The notes below the pieces were generated by a model, which saw only the letters and a list, made by a program, of their open reading frames with translations, did no database searches and was not told the origin of the DNA. Source: Phymorhynchus buccinoides (taxonomy: Eukaryota > Mollusca > Gastropoda > Neogastropoda > Raphitomidae). Taken from it: a stretch of 64,000 nucleotides of DNA. Below are positions 27,365-41,000 of the stretch, one piece after another; position 1 is the first letter of the stretch; every line of letters starts with the position of its first letter. The stretch covers positions 43,557,821 through 43,621,820 of the forward strand of contig CM065682.1 of the NCBI GenBank assembly GCA_017654935.2, in the 5' to 3' direction. The position numbers and the translations under genes were made by a program.

Positions 27365-27484
27365 GTCTCAGGGATGTGGAGGTGATGATAAGAGTGACCT
27401 CCCTTCAAATGTATGTTTGACGTACTTCCTGTTTTTGGTAGCCCGACTGCTTGGCAATTAAAAATAGGCTTTGGTATATTAAAT
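27365..27484 (+). promoter_or_regulatory. Presumptive 5'UTR/proximal promoter of HID1
   Basis: Only about 120 bp separate the MITE end from the HID1 ATG, so the 5'UTR and possibly the promoter must lie here or inside the MITE palindrome. No TATA box or initiator can be picked with confidence. Confidence 0.3.
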
Positions 27485-27550
27485 ATGGGAAACACAGACA
27501 CAAAGCTCAATTTTAGAAAAGCTGTTATACAGCTGACGACGAAAACACAG
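27485..27550 (+). CDS. HID1: HID1 exon 1
   Basis: Residues 1-22, from ATG to donor GTAACT, phase 0. Carries the MGNT myristoylation-type start and the strongly conserved NFRKAVIQLTTKTQ. Confidence 0.95.
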
Positions 27551-30500
27551 GTAACTCACGACATGCAACATCTTTTGTGATATATCCACCTTGTTTATAT
27601 GATTTGTTTTCTAAAAGAACAGTTGCAGTGGCAAGAGTTGGCAGTGTTGCCTGTGTTGCCTGTTGGGCATCTGAGCCATCTCTGATCAGTGAATGAGTGA
27701 TCTCATGTCTCTTCTTCATCCAGCCCATGTACTGGACTGGGCCTTCTTTCAGGCGTTTGAAGTCCAATGACTGATCACTTTGGCAGGCTGTGTGCTCACC
27801 CCTAATGATAAGATGTGGTTAAAAAAAAAAAGGACAGTGACTCGGTGAGTACTGCTCTAAAAGTTAGCATTAAAACAAAACATGTACAACATTTGCTTGA
27901 ACTTCTTGAGTTCTAGCAGAAAGAGGCATCCCCCCATCCTGTCCCCCTTCTATCCCCCTCCGTTATTCTTGAGGTGAAACTGAGGGCTCTATTTGCTTTC
28001 CCTGCTGTCACCTCAGTGTGTTTTGACCAGGTCAGGTTGTGAACATTATAGAGTGACGCTCAAATACTTGCTGTCCGCCGATATTTGTAGGACTTCATTA
28101 TGATCATGCAGGGTGTATGATGTTTCAGAGACCTGTTTGGTCTTGCTTGGTGTGATTCTGAGGACAGTACACTTGTCTGGGTTGCCACTCTTTCTCCCAC
28201 TGCTCTGGCGATGACAGACAGGTCTGTCCAACTGCAGGGCTTGTTGGTCTTTGACAAGATAGTTCGTTAATAGGAGGCCTGCAGTCATTAGCAAAGAGCT
28301 TGTTTTTTTTGGGAATATATCAATTTTATGGCCTCAGGTAGATCATTGATGCATGCCAGGGAGAGAAGAGATCTTTTGTTTTTGTCTTGCTCTTCTTCTT
28401 CGCTTCACCAGATCTGCCTTCAACGTTCTGAAGATTCTGATGGTTAACTCTAGATTAGGCATCATGGAACAGGGGGAAAGGGAGTTGGCAAGGAAAGAAC
28501 AAGGTGTGGGAGGGGGGTACGGGTAGGGAGAGAGGGGAGGGGGGGATCAGATCTGATGTTTGAAGGCTTCCACCATGGCTATGACACTGCCACAGATGGG
28601 AGCATGTTTCAGTAACTTTCACTCAGCAATGGTCCGAGGGAAGGACTAGCACTGACGGTACAGTGTCCTGCATACTGTCAGTTGGTAGGCTGCCTCACTC
28701 AGTATGCAGGAAATGGGTTGATCTTGTTGGAGTACTTGGGGCTGGCTTCCTGGTGAAGTTGATCGATCACCAATTCTCCACGGTGGAACTTGAAGAAATT
28801 GGTGAGACGAGCATTTCTTCTTTGTTTTGATGAGGGGGCAGTTTAGTTGCTCATACATAGATTCCATGCTGGATGTCTGGCGGTGTTGATTTACAACCCA
28901 GCATGCTGCCCTCCGCTGCACAGCTTCGATTTTCATGGTCTTTTTGTTGGTGTATGGGTCCCACACACTGCTCACATACTCTAGTGTTGGTCTTAGCAGA
29001 GCTAGGAAGGAGCGTTCTTTGATTTTGACACTGATGAACTTGAAGTCAAGAGTTTTGTTGGCTGGCTCTGTTGTCAATGTTGGAAATGTGGGAATCCCAG
29101 TGTAGATCATTGGAGATGGTGACTCCCAAGTACTTTATTTCCTTGGTGTTGGTGAGGGTGTGGCCATGAAGAAGGTACTGGCTCACTATGGGACCTCTTC
29201 CTCGTGAATTGGATAGACTCATAATAAGACTGGCACTTGTCAGGGTAGAACTTCATGTGCCATTTCCTCTGAGCTCAGTCTGCAAGTCTGTCAAGGTCCT
29301 ACTGAAAAGCCTGCTACATATAGTTATTATGTTTTAACTCGCAATATTTAACTATCTCCTGAATGTGTAGTCTATTGACTTGTAAGTTTGTAAATCATGT
29401 TATCTTGCGTTTTCATGTGTGCTATTTAGTATTACGAAGTGTATGTTATATGCCTATTATGTTTTACTATTAGTAAGTTTTAATCTGTTGTTATCTTATG
29501 AATGTGTTGTCGTTTGTGGTATGTGGACCATGTTATCTTGTAATTTCTTATCAAGTGTATGCTATTTGTTATTTGTTATTTTCTGATTTTACTTCATGTC
29601 TGATGTTCTATTTATATTTCAATTTGTAAAGCGCACAGAGCATGCTCATAGTGTGGAATGTTAGCGCTATAGCAAATAAAATAATTATTATTATTAATCA
29701 AGGGGGGTGACAGCGGTCTTATGGCACAGAATGTCATCGGCAAACAGGCATGATGTTGCTGCAAGGCCTTGGGGTACGTCATCGATATAATATAGGAGGA
29801 ATAAGGTGGGTCCGAGGACAGAGCCTTGGGGAACACCTGATCGACTGCTAGAAATTCGGAATATTTGTTCACCTGTCCTGTAATACTGTTGTGGCTCAAC
29901 TTGTGGACCAACAGAGAATGGGACAACTTATCGAAGGCCTTGGAGAAGTCCATGATGAGTGCATTGATCAGTTTGTTTCCCCTTCTCCAAGTCGTTGGTA
30001 CTGTTTTTACTTTGATCTATTATCTTGTCTCATGAGTTGGATGGATGATAACTACTAGTTCTATTGCTACTTTCCCACATTGCTTAAGCTTTGAAAGATT
30101 TATTAATCATATTTTATGGCAATCCATAATTTTTGACCAAAAATGAAATTTATTGTATGCACACTAAAAACAGTAAGCTTCGACAGGTCGGGGTAGGGGT
30201 AGGGTTGGAAATAGGGTTAGAAGTGATCAGGCAGAAAAGGTATAGGGTTAGGATTAATAGGAATGGGGTTAGAGTTAGGGTTAAAACTGTAAAAACACCT
30301 CACCAAGCAAACTAAGAGAACAATCCGAACATGAGAACTGACTTCATCGATCAGGCTTAAGGTTCTAACTTCTAAGAAGTGTATGGTCCAGATAGGGTTA
30401 GGGAATCGGAAATGGATTAGGGATGTAGCTCCGAAAACAACAACCGTATAAAGACAAAAACAGAAATGAAAAGAAAACACTGATTATAACTATGAGAAAC

Positions 30501-33500
30501 ACGTTGAAAATTCAGTCTTAATCAGGCCCATGTCAGTTTATTAAGATCGCTTAGACTGCCAGCCTACATGGTCTCTGACAAAACGCCCTCTGTTTAGTGT
30601 GTTTATCCACATGTTAATTTATTTTGACAGTCGCGTAGGTGTAGTTTCGCTATCACCCTTCCCCCTCGTGTTCTTGGCTTTCAGTTTCAGTTTCACTCTT
30701 GATGTATTGTTCTTTCCGTTTCATGAAACTAGCCCTAACCTAGTCCAAACCTTATTCTTTCCTAATTCTGTGATCAAGGCAAATAATATGAAATATGGCT
30801 TCTTGGTGAATGTTTAAAGAACGAAAATTTGATGGTGTTTGAAAAACTGCATCTTTTCTGATTTCGTCTTCTTTTTCTTCATCTTCTTCTTCATCTTCTT
30901 CTTCTTCTGCGTTCCCAGACCATATGGCCATACTGGGTAAGGTACGTATGTGTCCGGTTTTCAGTTTTCACTGATCTCCTTGCTGCATACAACTGACACA
31001 TTCCGATTTCGGAGGAGCTGATTTTTAATTTTATAACACTTTTTTGTGAAAAAATTCTGGCAATTGAAGAAGTGTTTTGCGATAATCATAAGATATATTT
31101 TTTTCCATCAGGAAATTTGTTACCAAAAGTAAGGATGCTTATTTTAAAGTATGACCATAACAAGATTGCCTTGATATTCTAATTCAGATATCAACTGTTA
31201 AAAGTACATTTTAATGATGCAGGCTATTATTAATGTATTATATTAATGTTATGTTTTACACATTGCGATTGTTCTCCCTTTCTCAGCCAATTGAGGCCAA
31301 TGACGAAGCGTTCTGGGAGCAGTTTTGGTCGGAGAGTGTCACCTGCGTACAGGATGTTTTCACGCTCATCCCAGCGGCGGAGATCAGAGCGCTTCGAGAA
31401 GAGTCGCCCTCCAATCTGGCCACGCTGTGTTACAAAGCCGTAGAAAAGCTGGTGTTGGCTGCGGAGAGTGGCTGCCCCTCTCAGAATGAACAGCAAACAG
31501 GTTAGGTTGTCGAAACGTGTTTTTTTGGTGTGACTTTGAAATAATTTGCTTCAGTTCTTTGCTTTTCGGAATATGTGTTACTGTATTTTACAGACTATAA
31601 AGCGATGCTTTTTTTCCAGACTGAGACCCTGCGCCGTATAATGTGACTGAATATATACTATATAGTAAGAAAATAGTCTTCAGGTGCGCTTTGTACTTGT
31701 AGTCTGTAAAATACGGTACAACTACAAGTTTGTGTGTGACATGTGGTGATGTACGCATGCACCATAGATATTCGTACACTGCGTTAGTCACTTAGCGAAT
31801 CAATGAAAATATATACATGTGTTATCATGTGTACTAAATAGATATGAGTTTCTTGAAAATGTTGTCTTTCTTTTGCTTATTGTTGTTGCTGCATTCTCGT
31901 CTGTCTGCATTTGCTCATAAATTGAAAATTATTCTTTTACCATTTATGTCGGGGTTTTTTAAGGTTTTTTAATGTGACAATTATAGAAGGTTCTATTGAA
32001 TGTTGAAAGTGAAAAAATAACAACTGAAAAAAATACTGTTAGCCAAATTCTGTGAAGCAGGATATTTAGAGTATGGTGAATGTCATAGTTTCCAAATTGT
32101 CCTTTTGCTCTTGGATTACACAAACTTTTTTTCTTTTTGAATGAAAACCAACATATTTCAAAATAATAGCAAATCACGAGTATTTTTAGAATAGATATAA
32201 TATAATGCATACTGATAATCAATGCAATTTCATTGCTACATCAATCATTGTGATGCACTCAATCAGCAATTGGAGAGCTTATTCAAAGTTATTGACTTTC
32301 TTTCATTGCCTTCTCTTCCCTTCAACTTTGCCATTGTTTTGTTTCATTTTCAGTGTTGAACTGTGTTCGCCTTCTGACCAGAATTTTGCCCTACATATTT
32401 GAAGACCCTGACTGGCGAGGATTTTTCTGGTCCACCCTGCCAGGACAATCAGAGGAGGGAGAGGTAATATTTTTATTTGGTGTTTTCTCCCCAAGTATGT
32501 ATTGTTTTACACATAGTTTGTATGAATATTATGAACTGAAATGGATAAAAAAGGTAATGTGTGTGTGTGTGTGTGTGTAACATTTTATGTGTAGTTATTC
32601 TTCAGGACATACATATAACTATACAAACTTTACCCCTTCCCCCCAAAAAAAAAGTGAAAAAAAAGTCAGAGTTTATTCTTTTAAGAAAATAATAAAGTTG
32701 CTTTGAGTTTGAATTGGGAAATTATTATAGCAAGCAATCTCTGACAAATCTTCTTAACTGGCTTCTTCAACATGATTATTGAAATTTTAAGGAAAAAGTT
32801 TGCCAAACTAAAATTTGTCAAAAGTGTTGCCATCAGCTACTTATGCCACAGAAATATGGTAAGTCTTGGTGTACTCTAAGAATTTCTTTTGTTTTTGTCA
32901 AAATGTGTATCAAATCAGGTTGAAGCGATTATGAGGAAGGAAAGTATGCATGTTTATTGTTTCTCTAATCTTATTTTTTCTTTGTTTTACTTTTTTTTCT
33001 TCAGAATGAGAGCCCTCCACTGGCACAGTCATTGCTGAATGCAGTATCAGTGAGTTTTAACATTGTCATTACAAAGTAGCTGTTTAGTGTGTGTGTGTGT
33101 GCTCATGTGCGTGTGTGTGTGCGCGCATGCATGTGTGTGTGTGCGTGTGTGTGTATGTGTGTGTGTGTGTATCAACTCTGAATGAAAAATAGAACCATGC
33201 CAATTCTCTTGAAAGTATTGATTATTAATTTGGTTAAAGTTATAAAAACAAATCTAGGAGACAAGTTCATCTGGTCTAAGTTAAGATCTTTCAGGTTTGA
33301 CTGTATGTATTTGGAAGATCAGAAACCCACACACAGAGAGTAAAGCAATGTTCACACCTTATCTTGTTGATTTGTCTGGAACCTCTTGTAGAGAGAGAGA
33401 GAGAGGGGGGGGAGGGGAAGAGAGAGAATGGAGGGGCTGGAGGTATATGTTCCCTACATGTATTTAATTTTATGTTTTCTAATATCTTGTTCTTACGATG

Positions 33501-34947
33501 TCAAAGTTCTTTTTTATGTTTTAATCTTGTATGTCTCCTTTTTCTTCTTTCTTAAGCCTGTTGGTTTTTATGTCTGTAATGGCACCTGGAGCCTCGCGAG
33601 GGACAGGCGTCACTTTTTAAAAATGAATTAAAAACATTTTTTATTTTGTTTGTTTGTTCCCTTTAGTACTGATGAAGTCTGTTTTTTCTTTTTGATATTA
33701 TGTAATCTGCCAGTAACTTACAAGTCATATTTGTTGTTTTGCAGGATTTGCTGTTTTGTCCCGATTTCACTGTCTCCTCAGCAAGAAAATCTGGCCCGGT
33801 AAGCTTCCTCTGTCATTAGTATCATGTATGGTGATGCTCAAACTCATAGAGCCGACATTTTTGAGTAATTGAAAAAAAAATCAGTGTTGCAACTCTTAGC
33901 CATTGCTATTTCAAAAAACAAGAGAAGAAAATTGTCATGTGCGTGTGTCTGTGTGTGTGTGTGTGTGTCTGTGTGTTGTTGTTGTTTTTAAACTAAGGCC
34001 CTCTTCATATTGCTGCTGTGCTTTGCCTTGTATAGTGTATGAGTGTAAATAGCAATACAAATGTTGCACAATAAGAAATATGAGGACACATACTACAACA
34101 ACATATTTGCAGTTTCTTTTCCATTTTCCCTATGATCTCTTTCTTGCTATGCTTGGTTTCTTTTCTTTCTTTCTTAGTTTTTTTCTTCAACTTCTATTTG
34201 TTCATAAAACAGTAAAGACAACAAACAAAACGCTGTGACGTGGATAGAAGAATGTTCAGAGTATATTTTTCGGACTATACCAGTATAAGGCGCACCTGAT
34301 TATAAGACGCACCCTCTGTTGAAAAAATTTTACAAGAAAAGAGAGAGAGCAGATTCTGTTATTGAATTTCTGTCCTTCATTTTTCTTACTATTTTAGTGC
34401 TCTGTTGTCATGTTATAAGGAGCAGGGGTCTCCTTTCTTGTCTGGGGCAAAATCACCATGAGTATCGCCTTATAGTCATAATTTTCAGAAAAATACGGTA
34501 CTTACTTTCATCAATTCCTCTCCTTTCTACTTTCTTTCCCTGCTTTCTTTTTGTTATGCTTGTCTTTCTTTTTTTGGTTGTTTATAAAACAAATTTGACA
34601 ACAGTTTAAATGCTCTGTTGAGGAGAGAAGAATTTCTAGAAGAGAGAGAGAGAGAGAAAAGGAGAGAAATTTCCTTTCTTGAATTTCCTCCTCTCCTTTC
34701 TTTGTGTCAGGATAACCCTGAGGACTGCTCTGTTGAGAGAACAAAATTTTCAGTTTTGAGAGAGAGAGAACAGGAGAGAAGAATTTCCTCTCTTGAATTT
34801 CTTTCCTTCCTTTCCTTTCTTTGTGGCAGGATAACCCTGAGGACTGCTCTGTTGAGTCGAGGAGAGAGAGAGAGAACAGGAAAGAAGAATTTCAGTTTCT
34901 TTCCTTCCTTTCCTTTCTTTGTGGCAGAGAGGAGAGAGGAGAGAGAA

Positions 34948-35032
<85 letters not shown>

Positions 35033-38000
35033 TTCCTTTCTTGAATTTCTCTCCTTGTGGTAGGATAACCCTGAGGACTGCTCTGTCGAGGAGAACATAA
35101 TTTTCAGTTTAGAGAGAGAGAGAGAGAGAACAGGAGAGAAGAATTTCCGTTCTTGAATTTCTCTCCTTCCTTTCCTTTCTTTGTGTCAGGATAACCCGGA
35201 GGACATCAGCACGATCGACAGCTGCGAATACATCTGGGAGGCGGGCGTGGGCTTTGCCCATTCCCCGCCGCACAACAGCATCCATGACCAGAACCGCACC
35301 GAGCTGCTCAAGCTGTGCCTCACCTGCTTCTCGGAGACCATGTACCTGCCCCCTGTAGGTGAGTCGAGACTTTCGAGGAGAACAAACGAAAGGTGTTGTT
35401 CAGGCGTTTTGTTAGTTTGTGCATGTTTGAATACTCCGTGTTTCGCAAGAAGAAGAGTGGCTTGCTGTAGAATTAGAAACCAGTGTGTGTCATTAAAGAC
35501 CCTCCAGATCACGTGTCAAAATCACGGGTTTGACGTGTTTTCCCTCTTGTAGGGGCATTTGTATATGGGTCACATCTACCCAGAAAAAAAACAAGGGACT
35601 TAATCGTGGTGGGTCAGTGTGTCTTTAAAGCTCCGCTCTCTTTCTCTTCTCTCTCTTGCCATTAGGTCTGTTTCTGCTGTATTCCATTTATGTCGTCCGT
35701 GTGTGTTCGCTTTGTATTGCGTTTTTGTTTGAATGCGTTATGAATGCTAACGTGTGTGTGCGCTTTGATTTGATTTCTATGCTGTATGTTGTTGTTGTTG
35801 TGTTTCTTTTTATTTGTATGACTGTGTGTGTGCTTTGTGTGTGGTATGTGCATGCCTGTGTTTTAGTGTGATTGTGTGTGGATGGGTGGGGAAGGGGGGT
35901 GCGTGTGTGTGTGTTCGTGTAATTTAATCATGTCAAAATGTGCAAATGTTTTCATCAGTAAACGTATGAAATCATTTTGTATTTTCTTGGATATTATGCC
36001 TATGCCAATTTTTTCTTTTTCCTTTTTTCCTTTGTGTTTTTTCTCTCTCTAGTCTGTGTGAGTATGTGTGTTTTGTTGTTTGTTGTTGTTGGTCCTTTTT
36101 ATGTTTGTCTCTCATATTGTCCTCCTTTCCTTGGATTAGTTAGAGCTGATTTTATTGATTCTTAGACCTTGGGTATCTGATTGATTTGTTCAACTGCCAT
36201 CCCCCCCTCCCCCTCAATATCGTCGGTGAAATAAAAAAAACTCATGTCTCGATTTTTTAGTTAGATACATAGTCAACTCTCTCATTTTTCCCGCCACCTT
36301 CCACCAAAAACTTGTATCTCTAACGACTTTCTATCTGGGGTGAATGAGGTTGTGTAAATTGAAAAAAACCTCGTAAGTACCAAATTCAGATCTAGTTAAG
36401 GACAAAAACCTTGTATCTTTGTTCTTTTCAAGTATTAAATTTTTTATGCAGGACTAAACTCGCAATGTCTTGAATTCATCATAGTTAATCAATTGTGGTA
36501 AACGCAGTTCATTTTTAAAACAGATTTTTTCATTTTTCTCAAAACTACCAAAATTGAGATACGAGGTTTTTGAATTTCACAGACGATATGTTATATTGCC
36601 CCATTCTTGAAGTTATTGTGTATACTTTTTTTTTTATGTTATTCATACATTTAAAAGAGGTTGAAAAAGAAAATAATGCCTCTTCTGCATTTCCTGATTT
36701 CAGCGGATGCTCACAATGCCCCTAACCAATGGATGCAGTATTATACATCTACTGAAAATAGGTAAGTAAAGATCATGTTTGTTCTTGTGCAAGAAGGGTT
36801 TGTGTGTTTTGTTTGGACGTCAGTCACCCCCACCTCAACATTTTTTTAGGAGTTCAGTTTCAGGTTTTTGGTTTTCACGATCTATGATTTCAGGTTTTTG
36901 GGTTTTCAAGAATCATAGCGCTTGTTCCTTAACTCTAGCCACACTCATTGGTATTAGGTATGAATAGTTCTCTGGGGGAAACTTTTGGGACAAGTGCTTG
37001 GTATTAGGTATGAATAGTTCTCTGGGGGAAACTTTTGGGACAAGTGCTTGGTATTAGGTATGAATAGTTCTCTGGGGGAAACTTTTGGGACAAGTGCTTG
37101 TTGTTAGGTATGAATAGTTCTCTGGGGGAAACTTTTGGGACAAGTGCTTGATATTACTGTTAGTGCTAGGTATGAATACTTCTACGGGGGAAACTTTTGG
37201 GACAAGTGCTTGGTATTACTATTAGGTATGAATATTTCTCTGGGGGAAATGTTTGGGACAAGTGCTTGATATTAGGTATGAATAGTTCTCTAGGGGAAAC
37301 TTTTGGGACAAGTGCTTGGTATTAGATATGAATAGTTCTCTGGGGGAAATGTTTGGGACAAGTGCTTGATATTAGGTATGAATAGTTCTCTGGGGGGAAC
37401 TTTTGTGACAAGTACTTGGTATTACTGTTAGTGTTAGGTATGAATAGTTCTCTAGGGGAAACTTTTGGGACAAGTGCTTGATATTAAGTATGAATAGTTC
37501 TCTGGGGGAAACTTTAGGGACAAGTGCTTGATATTAAGTATGAATAGTTCTCTGGGGGAAACTTTTGGGACAAGTGCTTGTTGTTAGGTATGAATAGTTC
37601 TCTGGGGGAAACTTTTGGGACAAGTGCTTGGTGTTAGGTATAAATAGTTATCTGGGGGAAACTTTTGGGACAAGTGCTTGGTATTAGGTATGAATAGTTC
37701 TCTGGGGGAAACTTTTGGGACAAGTGCTTGGTGTTAGGTATACATAGTTCTCTGGGGGAAATTAATACTAACGCAGACAGAATGTGTGGAATTTGTATGA
37801 TGTGCGCTGAGCATTTTTTTTAACCCTTTCGCCGCCAGTCATTTTCAGCCAAAAAATACCATAAAACTTAACTGGTTAGAGAAAAAAATGTATCTAAAAT
37901 ATTGGGAATTCCTCTGTGACATGCATAGCATTAGGGCTATCCTTACCTCACAGAATTAAGAAAATAGGGTCTTCAGATAACAGGCCCTTAACTCATTTGA

Positions 38001-41000
38001 TGCCTTTTAGTGACATGGGTATTAAACCATTGTGGTGCATAAATGCGACATTGGTGGTGAAAGGGTTAACCCCTTGACTGCCACCAACGTATCATGAGCT
38101 GACCTGATGACATCACTGATGATGTCATCAGATGAAGAGGAACAACCCTGGTATGCTGGCTTTTGCTCTACCACAGTCAAGAGAGTTATATCCCCAGACC
38201 ATTTTGCCAGATTGGCTCTATCAGTTTCAGTTGTTTTTTCATGGCATGATTTGCCCAATGATTTTTTTCTTTAATTTTCTCTGGCAGTCAAGGGGTCAAT
38301 AGCGCTCAAAGGGTGTGTGTACCTGGTTGTGTGCAGACACGCTCTGCCCCTGTTCACCTCCCTGCTGAACTGCCTGTGCTCCTACGACCCGGTGGGCTAC
38401 GGGGTGCCCTACAACCACCTCATGTTCTCCGACTACCGTGAGCCCCTGGTGGAGATCGCCCTGCAGGTGCTGTGTGTCACCATGGAGAACGACTCCGCCT
38501 CCGCTGCCGCCACCACCACCCTCACCGTCGACGGCACCAGCGGGGGCACCGCCATGGACCAGAGCAGCGATGTGAGTCAAGCTTTGGGTTCTTTTCATGG
38601 GGGGTTCCGCTTGCAAGCTATGTGCCAGGACTTTCATTGCAGAGCAGCGATGTAAGTGAAGCTTTGGGTTCTTTTCCTGGGGGGTTCCGCTTGCAAGCTA
38701 TGTGCCAGGACTTTCATTGCAGAGCAGCGATGTAAGTCAAGATTTGGGTTCTTTTCGTGGGGGGTTCCGCTTGCAGGCTATGTGCCAGGACTTTCATTGC
38801 AGAGCAGCGATGTAAGTCAAGATTTGGGTTCTTTTCCTGGGGGGTTCCGCTTGCAGGCTATGTGCCAGGACTTTCATTGCAGAGCAGCGATGTGAGTGAA
38901 GCTTTGGGTTCTTTTCGTGGGGGGTTCCGCTTGCAAGCTATGTGCCAGGACTTTCATTGCAGAGCAGCGATGTGAGTGAAGCTTTGGGTTCTTTTCGTGG
39001 GGGGTTCCGCTTGCAAGCTATGTGCCAGGACTTTCATTGCAGAGCAGCGATGTAAGTCAAGATTTGGGTTCTTTTCGTGGGGGGTTCCGCTTGCAGGCTA
39101 TGTGCCAGGACTTTCATTGCAGAGCAGCGATGTAAGTCAAGATTTGGGTTCTTTTCCTGGGGGGTTCCGCTTGCAGGCTATGTGCCAGGACTTTCATTGC
39201 AGAGCAGTGTTGTGAGTGAAGCTTTGGGTTCTTTTCGTGGGGGGTTCCGCTTGCAGGCTATGTGCCAGGACTTTCATTGCAGAGCAGCGATGTGAGTGAA
39301 GCTTTGGGTTCTTTTCGTGGGGGGTTCCGCTTGCAGGCTATGTGCCAGGACTTTCATTGCAGAGCAGCGATGTAAGTGAAGCTTTGGGTTCTTTTCCTGG
39401 GGGGTTCCGCTTGCAGGCTATGTGCCAGGACTTTCATTGCAGAGCAGTGTTGTGAGTGAAGCTTTGGGTTCTTTTTTATGAGGGGTTCCGCTTGCAGGCT
39501 ATGTGCCAGGACTTTCATTGCAGAGCAGTGTTGTGAGTGAAGCTTTGGGTTCTTTTCGTGGGGGGTTCCGCTTGCAGGCTATGTGCCAGGGTTTTTACTG
39601 TACTCTTATGCCTGCAGAGCAGTGATGTGAGTGAAGCATTTGGGTTCCTTTGATGATGGGTTCCGCTTGCAGGCTATGTGCCAGGGTTTTTACTGTGGCC
39701 TCTGTATGCAGAGCATGTAGTGAGTCAAGCTTTGGGTCTTTTCGTTGAATGGGTCACGATTGCAGGCTATGTGCCATTGTTTTTAGTGCCCTCTGCCTGC
39801 AGAGCAGTGTTGTGAGTGAAGCTTTGGGTTCTTTTCGTGGGGGGTTCCGCTTGCAAACTATGTGCCAGGACTTTCATTGCAGAGCAGTGTTGTAAGTCAA
39901 GCTTTTTGTATTTTTTATGAGGGGTTCCGCTGCAGGCTACGTGCCAGGGTTTCTGGTTTTGTAATGCTACGAAAATGTGCAAGATATACAAGTTCATCCA
40001 TTATATTCTACAATGAACAAAGTATAATGTTTATTTGTGATAATATTCTTGAAAAGAATTGACTGTAAGTTGGGATGTAGTGAATGTACGAAGGCTCTTG
40101 TTGAATGGATCATGATCTACATATTTTGTTTTGGTTTTACCTAAAGGTTTTTAGATAAAACAGTATGTAAGTCGGTGGCAGGGCTCCCACAAGTCATGGA
40201 AACCTTGAAAAGTCTTTTAAAACTGGCAAGGCCTTTTTAATCCTTTTTTTTTTTTACCGCTGAATATTGCAGTTACAGCAATCATTCCATTGTATGTGAA
40301 CTTTTCTTTTTGTGTGTGTGTGCTTTTTTGTTTTGTTTTAGATAATCAGATTAGTTTGACATTAGTACGCCTCTTTCTGTAATTTTAATTGATTTTGCAT
40401 GCAGAATTTTCAGTCCTTGAAATTTACTAGCATGGTCCTGGAATAGTTCTGGAAAAGTCAGACATCTTTTTTTCTTTTAGAGACCTGTGGGAACCACGAA
40501 GTGACTAAAACTATAAGATTTGTTCTTGTATCTGAACATTATCTTTTCAAAATGTCCCGTCTGTGCCAGTGCCGGAGGACATAAAACTTATATATTATTG
40601 CATGTGAATTTGGTCATGCTTACTGATTTGATATACAGTGAGTGATGGTTCAGGTGTGCTTTACAGGCTGGGGGCTCAGACAACCTGTTTCTCAACTACC
40701 TGTCCAGGATTCACAGAGAAGAGGTGAGTGCATTTCCAGGGTCTTTTGTGGGAGATAGGTTTTTGTGTATGTGCTATGAATGCTTAGAAGGGAAAAAAGA
40801 TTCCTTGGCATGCTGTATATTATACATACTGTAGAGTGTAGTTGAGATAAATGTAACCGTTTTTGCTGCCAGCCATTTTTGAGCCACAATTTTCCATTAA
40901 GCTTACAAGGGTACAGAAAATAATTCATCAGCAGTATTGGGGATTTATTTGTGACGTGTTTAGAATAGGGCTTATCCTTACCGCCCAAAATTAAGAACAC

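Noticed and set aside
28046..29953. A live retrotransposon.
   Set aside because: Reverse-transcriptase segments are recognisable but broken by many stops, frameshifts and a retroposon insertion, with no endonuclease domain or intact ORF.
36948..37768. Possible CRISPR-like array.
   Set aside because: The 50-bp units are head-to-tail with no unique spacers, in the intron of an animal gene. It is a minisatellite.
38317..39295. Long plus-strand open frames through the 80-bp array, giving repetitive peptides such as ALGSFRGGFRLQAMCQDFHC.
   Set aside because: Three 80-bp units equal 80 codons, so all three frames stay open by arithmetic. Units are intronic copies of a splice border and the peptide resembles nothing known.
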